In this document: positions 5,043 through 11,436 of the stretch, piece after piece
Position numbering within the stretch: the first letter of the stretch is position 1
Layout: each line of letters starts with the position of its first letter
Assembly (NCBI GenBank): GCA_030605915.1
Contig: JAUWHM010000080.1
Coordinates: 1-11,436 of the forward strand
Direction: 5' to 3'
DNA length: 11,436 nucleotides
Origin: Nitrospirota bacterium
Lineage (GTDB): Bacteria > NPL-UPA2 > JAGMAN01
Notes under the pieces: model-generated
What the model was told of the DNA's origin: nothing
What the model saw: only the letters and a program-made list of their open reading frames with translations
The model's database searches: none
Position numbers and translations under genes: made by a program

Positions 5043-6728
5043 GTGGTAAGTAAATGGCATAAGTTTCGCACCTTTCTCGTCCTCCTCGGTCTCAGTGCCT
5101 GCCTCATCTACCTCCTCCAGCATCTATACCAGATTCAGTTAGTTATGGGGGAGGCGCTTGGCCAGAAGGCAAGAGCGCAACACCAGATGGATTTCCAGAT
5201 TTCTCCTCGGCGGGGAAATATTTACGACCGAAATGGAAAAGAGTTAGCAATTACCGTAAGCGTTGATTCCATCTGTGCCTGGCCGGAAAGGACGAAATCT
5301 ATTACGGACAAAGAGGTAGATAAACTTTCATCTATCCTGGGAATATCCCCATCTACCCTTAGAGAAAAATTGCATAGCAGAAAGTCCTTTGTCTATTTAG
5401 CCAGGAAGGTGGATAAGGGGATGGGAGAAGAGATAAGGAGGCTCAATCTTCCTGGAATTGACCACCTGGAGGAAGTGAAGAGGTTCTATCCTAAGGGCAG
5501 CTTAGGTGCCCATCTCTTAGGATTCGTTGGCGTAGATGGTACTGGACTGGAGGGATTGGAACTCTACTATGATAGATATCTTCGGGGGACTCCTGGCTGG
5601 TGTCAGGTGGAGAAGGATGCCCGGGGCCGGGAGATTCTTCCCTTCCGGGACGACTACGCTCCGCCCACGGATGGCTGCCATTTAATCTTAACCATAGACG
5701 AGGTCATCCAACACATCGCCGAACGGGAACTGGAAAGGACCTTTCAGGAAAGGGAGGCTAAGGGGGGGGCCTTAGTGGTCATGGACCCCAAAACAGGCCA
5801 GATTCTGGCTCTGGCTAACCGACCCACCTTCAATCCCAACTCCTTTAAGGACTGCCCGGCAAATTGTCGTCGGAATCGAGCCATTACCGATACTTTCGAA
5901 CCCGGCTCCACCTTCAAAGTGATTACGGCCGCCGCTGCCTTAGAAGAGAGGCTCTTCCAACTGAAAGACAAGATCTTTTGCGAGGAAGGCTCCTACCGAT
6001 TGAGCAGCCATAGTATCCGTGATGTTCATCCCCATGGATGGCTCAGCTTTAAGGAGGCAGTAGAAGTATCCAGCAACATTGGCGCCGTCAAGATTGGACA
6101 AGCCCTGGGAAAAGAGCGACTCTATGGATACATCCGTTCCTTTGGGCTTGGCGCAAAGACCGGTATCGATTTGCCTGGGGAAGTAAGAGGGTTGATAAGG
6201 CCTCCGCAACGCTGGTCAAAACTTTCCCTGGGAGCCATTCCCTTTGGACAGGAGATAACGGTTACCGCCGTGCAGTTAGCTACCGCCCTCTCCGCCATTG
6301 CCAACGGCGGGATCTTAATGTGCCCGAGAGCGGTCGATGCCATTCTCGATCAAGAAGGAGAAGTGGTGAGAAAATTTGAGCCCCAGGCAGTGAAGAGAGT
6401 TATCTCTTCTCGGACGGCTAAGCAGCTAACCGAGATTTTGATCGGGGTGGTGGAGAACGGAACTGGAAAGATAGCTCGCCTGAAGGGATATAGGGTAGCC
6501 GGTAAGACAGGGACAGCCCAGAAGGCAGAAAGGGGAGGATATTCACATACTAAATTCGTTTCCTCCTTCATGGGCTATCTGCCGGCCGAAGACCCAGAGG
6601 TAGTCATCCTGGTAATTATCGATGAACCCCGAGGGCATCACTACGGGTCGACGGTGGCTGGGCCTGCTTTTCGCCGGGTGGCTGAGGAGGTCATGAGTTA
6701 TTTAGCAATATCAAAAATTAAAAATTAA
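5043..6728 (+). CDS. ftsI: Septal peptidoglycan transpeptidase FtsI (class B PBP)
   Basis: This 561-aa class B penicillin-binding protein crosslinks septal peptidoglycan together with FtsW. It has a short cytoplasmic tail, a membrane anchor (about 9-30) and a PBP dimerisation region (about 50-205), including RRGNIYDRNGKELA (56-69). The transpeptidase domain (about 240-550) carries catalytic STFK (S289, K292), SSN (343-345) and KTGT (488-491). No PASTA repeats follow, unlike SpoVD/PBP2x-type proteins, which favours FtsI. The start is GTG 5043, with AAGGG at 5031-5035 spaced 7 nt. Homologues also start just before the anchor. A 90-bp gap separates it from ftsL. The C-terminal SKIKN and stop are encoded by the same 32-bp repeat that ends ftsL. 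murE follows after a 250-bp repeat-rich gap. Confidence 0.95.
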   Translation: MVSKWHKFRTFLVLLGLSACLIYLLQHLYQIQLVMGEALGQKARAQHQMDFQISPRRGNIYDRNGKELAITVSVDSICAWPERTKSITDKEVDKLSSILGISPSTLREKLHSRKSFVYLARKVDKGMGEEIRRLNLPGIDHLEEVKRFYPKGSLGAHLLGFVGVDGTGLEGLELYYDRYLRGTPGWCQVEKDARGREILPFRDDYAPPTDGCHLILTIDEVIQHIAERELERTFQEREAKGGALVVMDPKTGQILALANRPTFNPNSFKDCPANCRRNRAITDTFEPGSTFKVITAAAALEERLFQLKDKIFCEEGSYRLSSHSIRDVHPHGWLSFKEAVEVSSNIGAVKIGQALGKERLYGYIRSFGLGAKTGIDLPGEVRGLIRPPQRWSKLSLGAIPFGQEITVTAVQLATALSAIANGGILMCPRAVDAILDQEGEVVRKFEPQAVKRVISSRTAKQLTEILIGVVENGTGKIARLKGYRVAGKTGTAQKAERGGYSHTKFVSSFMGYLPAEDPEVVILVIIDEPRGHHYGSTVAGPAFRRVAEEVMSYLAISKIKN

Positions 6729-6742
6729 AATGCAAAATGACA
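6711..6742 (+). repeat. 32-bp AT-rich dispersed repeat, copy 2
   Basis: It is a direct copy of 4935-4966 with one mismatch and carries the last five codons and stop of ftsI. Its right-hand partner (GATTTTGATAT, 6791-6801) is separated from it by 48 bp of unrelated sequence that includes a small hairpin, so this copy looks interrupted or rearranged relative to copy 1. Confidence 0.85.
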
Positions 6743-6744
6743 CG

Positions 6745-6759
6745 ACTCACTATGTGAGT
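6745..6759. repeat. Small inverted repeat
   Basis: ACTCAC and GTGAGT are exact reverse complements around TAT. It lies just downstream of the ftsI stop, with no T-run, so it is unlikely to be a terminator. Confidence 0.4.
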
Positions 6760-6803
6760 GCTCCAAGTTCAAAATTATAAAAGATTTTTGGATTTTGATA
6801 TGT

Positions 6804-6823
6804 AATTCTGCATGTGCAGAATT
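6804..6823. repeat. 9-bp inverted repeat with 2-nt spacer
   Basis: AATTCTGCA and TGCAGAATT are perfect arms around TG. Possible protein-binding site or hairpin. It is part of the mosaic of repeats in this gap. Confidence 0.6.
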
Positions 6824-6835
6824 TGATACAGCCGA

Positions 6836-6849
6836 AGGCAGTACTGCCT
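6836..6849. repeat. 14-bp perfect palindrome related to the 30-bp palindrome
   Basis: AGGCAGTACTGCCT is self-complementary. Together with its left flank (ATACAGCCGA) it resembles one half of the 30-bp palindrome at 2856-2885, which suggests a common repeat family. Confidence 0.6.
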
Positions 6850-6876
6850 GTGACACGTAAGAGTGCTGCAAGCGAA

Positions 6877-6942
6877 CGGCACTGCCTGAGAATCGGCACT
6901 GCCTGAGAATCGGCACTGTTTCACCGTGCTTTGCGGTGCTTC
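6877..6942 (+). repeat. 66-bp dispersed repeat, copy 2
   Basis: It is the exact reverse complement of 2600-2665. Two full tandem 17-bp units and a partial third are followed by CACCGTGCTTTGCGGTG, which can fold. It ends 36 bp before the murE start. The two copies, in opposite orientation, bracket mraZ, rsmH, ftsL and ftsI. Confidence 0.9.
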
Positions 6943-6978
6943 ACCGTATTTGATTTTTCCGAACGAAGTGAGGGTTAG

Positions 6979-8460
6979 ATGAAACTAAAAGAGCTCTTAA
7001 AGGGTTTAGAGGTAAAGTTGATTCAGGGCCATAAGGAACAGGAGATTTCCGACATTGCCTATGACTCAAAGAAAGTGGAGAAAGGTTCGCTCTTCGCCTG
7101 TCTGAAGGGCTATCGTCTGGATGGGCACGCCTTTATCTCCGAAGCCATAGAGAGAGGAGCAGTAGCTCTACTAACTGAGGGGGGGAGGATGGACAGACGG
7201 GATATCACTTATGTAGTGGTGCCCAATACCCGGCCTGCCCTAGCCAGGATAAGCGATAATTTCTACGGACATCCTTCCGGAAAAATTAAGGTCATTGGAG
7301 TCACTGGAACTAATGGGAAGACGACCACTACTTATCTCACTGAATCCATTCTTAAGGTAGCCGGTTACCAGGTTGGTTTAGTGGGAACCATAAACTACCG
7401 CTGGGGGGAGAGAATTGTTCCCGCTGGAATTACTACTCCCCAATCGGTGGATCTACAAAGAATGCTCAGCGAAATGGTTAAGGCTAAGTGTAATTATGCC
7501 GTACTGGAGGTTTCCTCCCACTCCCTGGACCAGCACCGAGTTGACTTCATTGAATTCGATGTGGCCATATTCACCAACCTGACCTTAGATCACTTAGATT
7601 ACCATGGTTCCTTCTCCCATTACCTAAAGGCTAAGACTAAGCTCTTCCAGCAGTTGAGAGAGGAGGGGGTAAAGAAAGAAGGGAAAGTTTCCCTGATTAA
7701 TATAGATGATCGCTATCGTCGCCATCTGCTTAAAGTGGCTCCCGGTAAGGTTCTCACCTATGGTATAAAACGGAGAGCTGAGATCAGAGCTTCCCAGATA
7801 AGCTCTTCTCTGTCTGGTCTTTCTTTCCAGGCCGATACTCCCGCCGGGTCTTTTCCTGTGAAAATGAAACTCATGGGCACAAGTAATGTCTATAATGCGC
7901 TGGCCGCCATTGGAGTGGGAATAAGCCAGGGGATAAAATTGGACTCTATTAAGGAGGGGTTAGAGACTGCGCCGGGGATACCGGGAAGGTTTGAGCTCAT
8001 TGACGGCGGGCAGGACTTTACCGTCATTGTCGATTATGCTCATACACCCAGTGCCTTAGAAGGCCTCTTGATGCTCGCCAAGAGCATGGCTAAGGGGATG
8101 GCCAGGGGAAAGATCATCACCGTCTTTGGCTGCGGTGGGGATAGGGACAGGAGCAAACGCCCTCTCATGGGTAAGCTCTCATCGCGCTACAGCCACCTTT
8201 CCATTCTAACCTCAGACAATCCCAGGAGTGAGGAGCCAGGCGAGATTATCAGTGAGATTCGGCGTGGATTTGGGCGCAGAGGCAACTACTTGGTAGTTGA
8301 AGATAGATTTCAGGCCATAAAGGAAGCTTTGGCCCGGGCCAGAAAGGATGATGTGGTAATAGTGGCTGGCAAGGGGCACGAAAGTTATCAGGTGCTCAAG
8401 GATACGGTGGTTGCCTTTGACGACCGAGATGTAGTGAGAAAGATACTGGCGGGCAGATAA
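6979..8460 (+). CDS. murE: UDP-MurNAc-tripeptide ligase MurE (meso-DAP-adding type)
   Basis: This 493-aa cytoplasmic Mur ligase adds the third residue to UDP-MurNAc-L-Ala-D-Glu with ATP. The three Mur ligase domains are present: substrate-binding (about 1-100), central ATPase with P-loop GTNGKTTT (110-117) and TNLTLDHLDYHG (199-210), and a C-terminal domain from about 335. The lysine in YLKAKTKLF (about 219) is at the position that is carbamoylated in the family. DNPR (413-416) is the signature of meso-diaminopimelate specificity, as opposed to the lysine-adding enzymes. Length is typical. The gene starts at ATG 6979 with GAGGG close upstream. murF begins 4 nt after its TAA. Confidence 0.96.
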   Translation: MKLKELLKGLEVKLIQGHKEQEISDIAYDSKKVEKGSLFACLKGYRLDGHAFISEAIERGAVALLTEGGRMDRRDITYVVVPNTRPALARISDNFYGHPSGKIKVIGVTGTNGKTTTTYLTESILKVAGYQVGLVGTINYRWGERIVPAGITTPQSVDLQRMLSEMVKAKCNYAVLEVSSHSLDQHRVDFIEFDVAIFTNLTLDHLDYHGSFSHYLKAKTKLFQQLREEGVKKEGKVSLINIDDRYRRHLLKVAPGKVLTYGIKRRAEIRASQISSSLSGLSFQADTPAGSFPVKMKLMGTSNVYNALAAIGVGISQGIKLDSIKEGLETAPGIPGRFELIDGGQDFTVIVDYAHTPSALEGLLMLAKSMAKGMARGKIITVFGCGGDRDRSKRPLMGKLSSRYSHLSILTSDNPRSEEPGEIISEIRRGFGRRGNYLVVEDRFQAIKEALARARKDDVVIVAGKGHESYQVLKDTVVAFDDRDVVRKILAGR

Positions 8461-8464
8461 TGTG

Positions 8465-9877
8465 ATGGAGAAACTGACCGTCGCTGAGATTGTTGAAGCA
8501 AGCCAGGGAGATTTAATAGCTGGTGATCTTCAATTGATTGTTCCTAACATCTCCATCGATTCTCGCACTATAAAGGAGGGAGAATTATTCCTGGCCCTGA
8601 AGGGGAGAAGATACGATGGGCACGATTTTTTGGAGGAAGCCCTGCAGAGAGGTGCTATGGGAGCCATTCTCAGCCACCGGCCCCGAGGCTTCGGTCAGAA
8701 GGCACAAGCTACCATTATCCAGGTTAGCGATACCTTAAAAGCCCTTCAGGATATCGCTCATTATTATCGGAAAAAGTTTGCTCTACCCATAGTGGCGGTA
8801 ACGGGGTCGAATGGCAAGACGACTACCAAGGACATGATAGCGGGCATCCTGTCTAAGAAGCTCGTCACCTTGAAAGCAGAGTTCAGTTTCAATAACCAGG
8901 TAGGAGTTCCTTTGACTCTGCTTCGCCTCTCGAGCTCATACCAGGCAGCAGTTTTAGAGATAGGCATGAGTGCTCGAGGCGAGATTGCTCAACTTGCCGG
9001 ACTGGTCGAGCCAACTATAGGAGTGATCACCAATGTGGGGCCAGCCCACCTAAGACTGTTTACCGATATCGAGGAAATTGCTGAGGCCAAGGGAGAGTTG
9101 GTGGACAGTTTAAGCGAGAAGGGGACAGTCGTCTTGAATAGAGACGACGGGCGGGTCTGGGCTATGGCCAGGAGGGTCAAAGGAAATCTGGTCAGCTTCG
9201 GGATAAAGCGCAAGGCCGACTTTCAAGCGACCGAGGTCAAGTGCCTGTCAGATGGGCGAGCGGTATTTACCTTGAACGGAAAAGTGAGAATTGAATTGCC
9301 CGTCCTCGGATATGTTAACATTTACAATGCCCTGGCCGCTGCTTCTGCCTGTTCTCTCTTTCAGCTTGACTTGAGTGTAGTTAAGGAAGGATTGGAGGGT
9401 TTCAAGGCACCGGCCATGCGCATGCAGGTTCTTTCCTTGGACGAAGTCCACCCTGTTAGAGATAAATCTCTAAACGGGGTAAAGGTTATTAACGATGCCT
9501 ATAATGCTAACCCGGAATCGATGAAGATGGCCCTTCAGCTCCTCGGTCGTCTTCACCCTGACGGGAGGAAGATAGCCGTTTTAGGAGATATGTTAGAATT
9601 GGGGAAATGGGGTAAGCGAATGCACCGGGAACTGGGAAAGTTAGCGGCCACATCTTGTCAGGTTTTAGTCACCGCAGGCAAACTTTCTCGAAATTTAGCC
9701 GAGGAAGCAATTCTATCTGGTATGAAGGATGTCTTCATCTGTGAGAATAGTCAAGAAGCAGGGAAGAAGATTGCGGAAATTATTAAGTCAGGTGATACCA
9801 TCTTAGTCAAGGGATCAAGGGCGATGAGGATGGAGGAAGCTATCCATGTTCTATCATCTCTATCCGCTTCTACGTGA
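8465..9877 (+). CDS. murF: UDP-MurNAc-tripeptide:D-Ala-D-Ala ligase MurF
   Basis: This 470-aa cytoplasmic Mur ligase joins D-Ala-D-Ala to the tripeptide to finish UDP-MurNAc-pentapeptide. The P-loop GSNGKTTTKDM is at 114-124, with EFSFNNQVGVPLTLL (139-153), EIGMSARGEI (165-174), ITNVGPAHL (188-196) and NDAYNANPESM (343-353), all typical of MurF. I start at ATG 8465. A GTG immediately before it (8462) is equally open, and no clear ribosome site decides, so coupling to murE is likely. An oddity is that residues about 329-338 (HPVRDKSLNG) are encoded by a palindromic insert just before the NDAYNANP motif, where homologues usually have a short turn. The 3' end overlaps mraY by 32 nt. Confidence 0.95.
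   Translation: MEKLTVAEIVEASQGDLIAGDLQLIVPNISIDSRTIKEGELFLALKGRRYDGHDFLEEALQRGAMGAILSHRPRGFGQKAQATIIQVSDTLKALQDIAHYYRKKFALPIVAVTGSNGKTTTKDMIAGILSKKLVTLKAEFSFNNQVGVPLTLLRLSSSYQAAVLEIGMSARGEIAQLAGLVEPTIGVITNVGPAHLRLFTDIEEIAEAKGELVDSLSEKGTVVLNRDDGRVWAMARRVKGNLVSFGIKRKADFQATEVKCLSDGRAVFTLNGKVRIELPVLGYVNIYNALAAASACSLFQLDLSVVKEGLEGFKAPAMRMQVLSLDEVHPVRDKSLNGVKVINDAYNANPESMKMALQLLGRLHPDGRKIAVLGDMLELGKWGKRMHRELGKLAATSCQVLVTAGKLSRNLAEEAILSGMKDVFICENSQEAGKKIAEIIKSGDTILVKGSRAMRMEEAIHVLSSLSAST
9450..9480. repeat. Palindromic element read in frame inside murF
   Basis: TTAGAGAT (9456-9463) and ATCTCTAA (9466-9473) are perfect arms around AA. The pairing extends outward to ACCC and GGGT with one indel and one mismatch, giving an approximately 31-bp imperfect palindrome. 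It is translated as PVRDKSLNG between two predicted strands of MurF. Confidence 0.7.
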
Positions 9878-10952
9878 ATTTTTCTCTCCCTTTAATGTCC
9901 TGCGCTACATCACCTTCCGGGCTGCCCTGGCCGCGGTAACCGCTCTCCTCTTGAGTCTTATCTTAGGACCTCTGGTCATAAGGAAACTGAGCAAATTCAA
10001 AGTAGGGGAGAGAATTGGCAAGGAGGCCTGCCCGGAGCTTCGCGCTCTTCATCGGGATAAGGAGGGGACTCCCACCATGGGCGGAGTTCTCATACTGTTG
10101 AGCCTTCTCCTTCCCACCCTCCTCTGGGCAGATCTTAGTAACAGATTCATTCTCTTAATTTTAGGAAGTACTATCTGGTTGGGCATTTTGGGATTCATCG
10201 ATGACCGGATAAAATTGGTTAGCGTAGCTAAGGAGCGCTCCGGCGGGTTAAGAGTGGCCACTAAGTTTACCGGTCAATTAGGCTTAGGACTATTGATTGG
10301 CTTATATCTTTATTATCATCCCCTTCACCCCGAGCACGGAACGGAGCTCACCTTCCCCTTCTTCAAGAATCTATTTCTCCCTTTAAGCTGGCTTTACATT
10401 CCCTTCGTTATGTTAGTCATTGTAGCTACCTCAAATGCAGTGAATCTCACTGATGGGTTAGATGGTCTGGCCATCGGCTGTGTGGCGGTGGCCGCGGCGG
10501 CCTATGCGGGGATGAGTTATGTATGCGGACATGTTAAGTTCAGCGAGTATCTGAATATCGTCCACATCGTCGGCAGTGGGGAGCTCGCCATCTTCTGTGC
10601 CGCGGTCGTTGGAGCCGGGCTTGGTTTCCTCTGGTTTAACAGCTATCCGGCCCAGGTCTTCATGGGAGACACGGGCTCCCTGGCTTTGGGTGGAGCATTA
10701 GGAGTAGTGGCCATTGTCATTAAACATGAAATATTGCTGTTAGTGGTGGGCGGAGTCTTCGTCCTGGAAGCCCTCTCGGTGATCATCCAGGTGGTCTCCT
10801 ACCGACTTCGGAAGAAGAGGGTATTCATGGTGGCACCCCTACATCACCATTTTGAACTGCGGGGCTGGGCTGAACCGAAGGTGACTGTTAGATTCTGGAT
10901 CTTAGCTGTCATCCTGGCCCTGCTTAGTTTGAGCACTCTGAAACTGCGATGA
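9846..10952 (+). CDS. mraY: Phospho-N-acetylmuramoyl-pentapeptide-transferase MraY
   Basis: This 368-aa polytopic inner-membrane enzyme transfers phospho-MurNAc-pentapeptide from UDP to undecaprenyl phosphate, making lipid I. About ten hydrophobic helices are visible. Active-site motifs are present in order: KEGTPTMGG (72-80), FIDDRIKL (117-124, D119 and D120), NAVNLTDGLDGLAIG (197-211), FMGDTGSLALGG (272-283) and the MVAPLHHHFELRGW loop (328-341). The N-terminus (FNVLRYITFRA, 16-26) matches the E. coli start. The ATG lies inside the murF 3' end with GGAGGA (9832-9837) spaced 8 nt. Its stop overlaps the murD start (ATGA), so translation is probably coupled. Confidence 0.97.
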   Translation: MFYHLYPLLREFFSPFNVLRYITFRAALAAVTALLLSLILGPLVIRKLSKFKVGERIGKEACPELRALHRDKEGTPTMGGVLILLSLLLPTLLWADLSNRFILLILGSTIWLGILGFIDDRIKLVSVAKERSGGLRVATKFTGQLGLGLLIGLYLYYHPLHPEHGTELTFPFFKNLFLPLSWLYIPFVMLVIVATSNAVNLTDGLDGLAIGCVAVAAAAYAGMSYVCGHVKFSEYLNIVHIVGSGELAIFCAAVVGAGLGFLWFNSYPAQVFMGDTGSLALGGALGVVAIVIKHEILLLVVGGVFVLEALSVIIQVVSYRLRKKRVFMVAPLHHHFELRGWAEPKVTVRFWILAVILALLSLSTLKLR

Positions 10953-11436
10953 TAAAACTGCGAGGTGAGAGAGTAACCGTGATTGGCTTAGGGAGGAGTG
11001 GTTTGGCCGCCGCTAAGCTTCTCCATGATTTAGGGGCCAGGGTTGCTGTTAGTGAAAATAGTGAGAACGAAGAGATTAAAAAAAGAGTTAGGGAACTCAG
11101 GGAAGAAGGCATCCAGGTAGAGATAGGAGGACATAGCAAGGAGGTAGTCTCAGAGGCCGCTCTTATAGTGGCCAGTCCGGGAGTTCCTCCGGATTCAGCT
11201 CCTCTTCGACTGGCCCGGGAGAAAGGCGTTGAGGTCATCAGCGAGCTGGAATTGGGTGCTCATTTCTGTCCGGGTCGCATTATCGGCGTTACTGGCACCA
11301 ATGGTAAGTCAACGACGGTTACGCTAATTGCGGAAATCTTTAAGGCAAATGGTGGCCGGGCACTGGTAGCTGGCAACATCGGAATCCCCATATGCAGTTT
11401 AGCAGATAGAATCAGGGAGGAGGATATAGTGGTGCT
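10949..11436 (+). CDS. murD: UDP-MurNAc-L-alanine:D-glutamate ligase MurD, 5' part (cut by window end)
   Basis: 162 complete codons are visible and the gene runs off the right edge. MurD adds D-Glu to UDP-MurNAc-L-Ala in the cytoplasm. The N-terminal Rossmann-like domain opens with VTVIGLGRSGLAAAKLL (9-25) and includes IVASPGVPPDS (73-83). The ATPase P-loop GTNGKSTT (116-123) follows, then AGNIGIP (141-147), all typical of MurD. The central and C-terminal remainder (about 290 aa in the family) lies outside. The ATG at 10949 overlaps the mraY stop as ATGA, the usual coupled arrangement in dcw clusters. Confidence 0.95.
   Translation, partial: MIKLRGERVTVIGLGRSGLAAAKLLHDLGARVAVSENSENEEIKKRVRELREEGIQVEIGGHSKEVVSEAALIVASPGVPPDSAPLRLAREKGVEVISELELGAHFCPGRIIGVTGTNGKSTTVTLIAEIFKANGGRALVAGNIGIPICSLADRIREEDIVV

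Larger units (their letters stand above)
6729..6978. other. Repeat-filled ftsI-murE intergenic region
   Basis: This 250-bp gap breaks an otherwise compact gene cluster. It contains the end of the 32-bp repeat, three inverted repeats (6745-6759, 6804-6823, 6836-6849) and the 66-bp repeat (6877-6942). I see no convincing promoter, terminator, tRNA or small gene. murE has GAGGG (6970-6974) just 4 nt before its ATG, a somewhat short spacing. The upstream genes could be transcribed through, but strong structure here might modulate read-through. Confidence 0.6.

Overview
The window holds the start of a bacterial division and cell wall (dcw) cluster on the + strand. It lies next to an AT-rich, mobile-element-scarred region whose genes read on the - strand. 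I see no previously undescribed multi-gene system. The unusual material is a set of short repeats that sit in, and partly code for, the ends or interiors of essential genes.

Organism: a meso-diaminopimelate-type, PASTA-less, Gram-negative-like bacterium. The basis is the DNPR motif in MurE, an FtsI without PASTA domains, and the canonical order mraZ-rsmH-ftsL-ftsI-murE-murF-mraY-murD. The GH42-like protein and the many short repeats recall uncultured PVC/Omnitrophota-type genomes. That placement is a guess and no marker here settles it.

Layout. Positions 1-1723 (-): 5' portion of an AT-rich GH42-like glycoside hydrolase gene that runs off the left edge. Positions 1742-2297 (-): a decayed DDE-type transposase, with a good sigma70-type promoter upstream at 2442-2470. 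Positions 2479-3010: repeats and a second probable transposase-related remnant on the - strand (2636-3007), a 66-bp repeat (2600-2665) and a perfect 30-bp palindrome (2856-2885). Positions 3125-3194: the dcw promoter followed at once by three 10-bp direct repeats that look like a MraZ operator. Positions 3220-11436 (+): eight tightly packed dcw genes, interrupted only by a 90-bp gap (ftsL-ftsI) and a 250-bp repeat-filled gap (ftsI-murE). murD is cut by the right edge.

How the genes work together: MraZ probably represses its own promoter. RsmH methylates 16S rRNA. FtsL and FtsI are septal divisome proteins. MurE, MurF and MurD build the UDP-MurNAc-pentapeptide in the cytoplasm, and MraY transfers phospho-MurNAc-pentapeptide to undecaprenyl phosphate to make lipid I.

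The repeats: a 32-bp direct repeat supplies the last residues and stop codon of both FtsL and FtsI, so both end in SKIKN. A perfect 66-bp inverted repeat brackets mraZ-ftsI. A palindromic element is read in frame inside murF.
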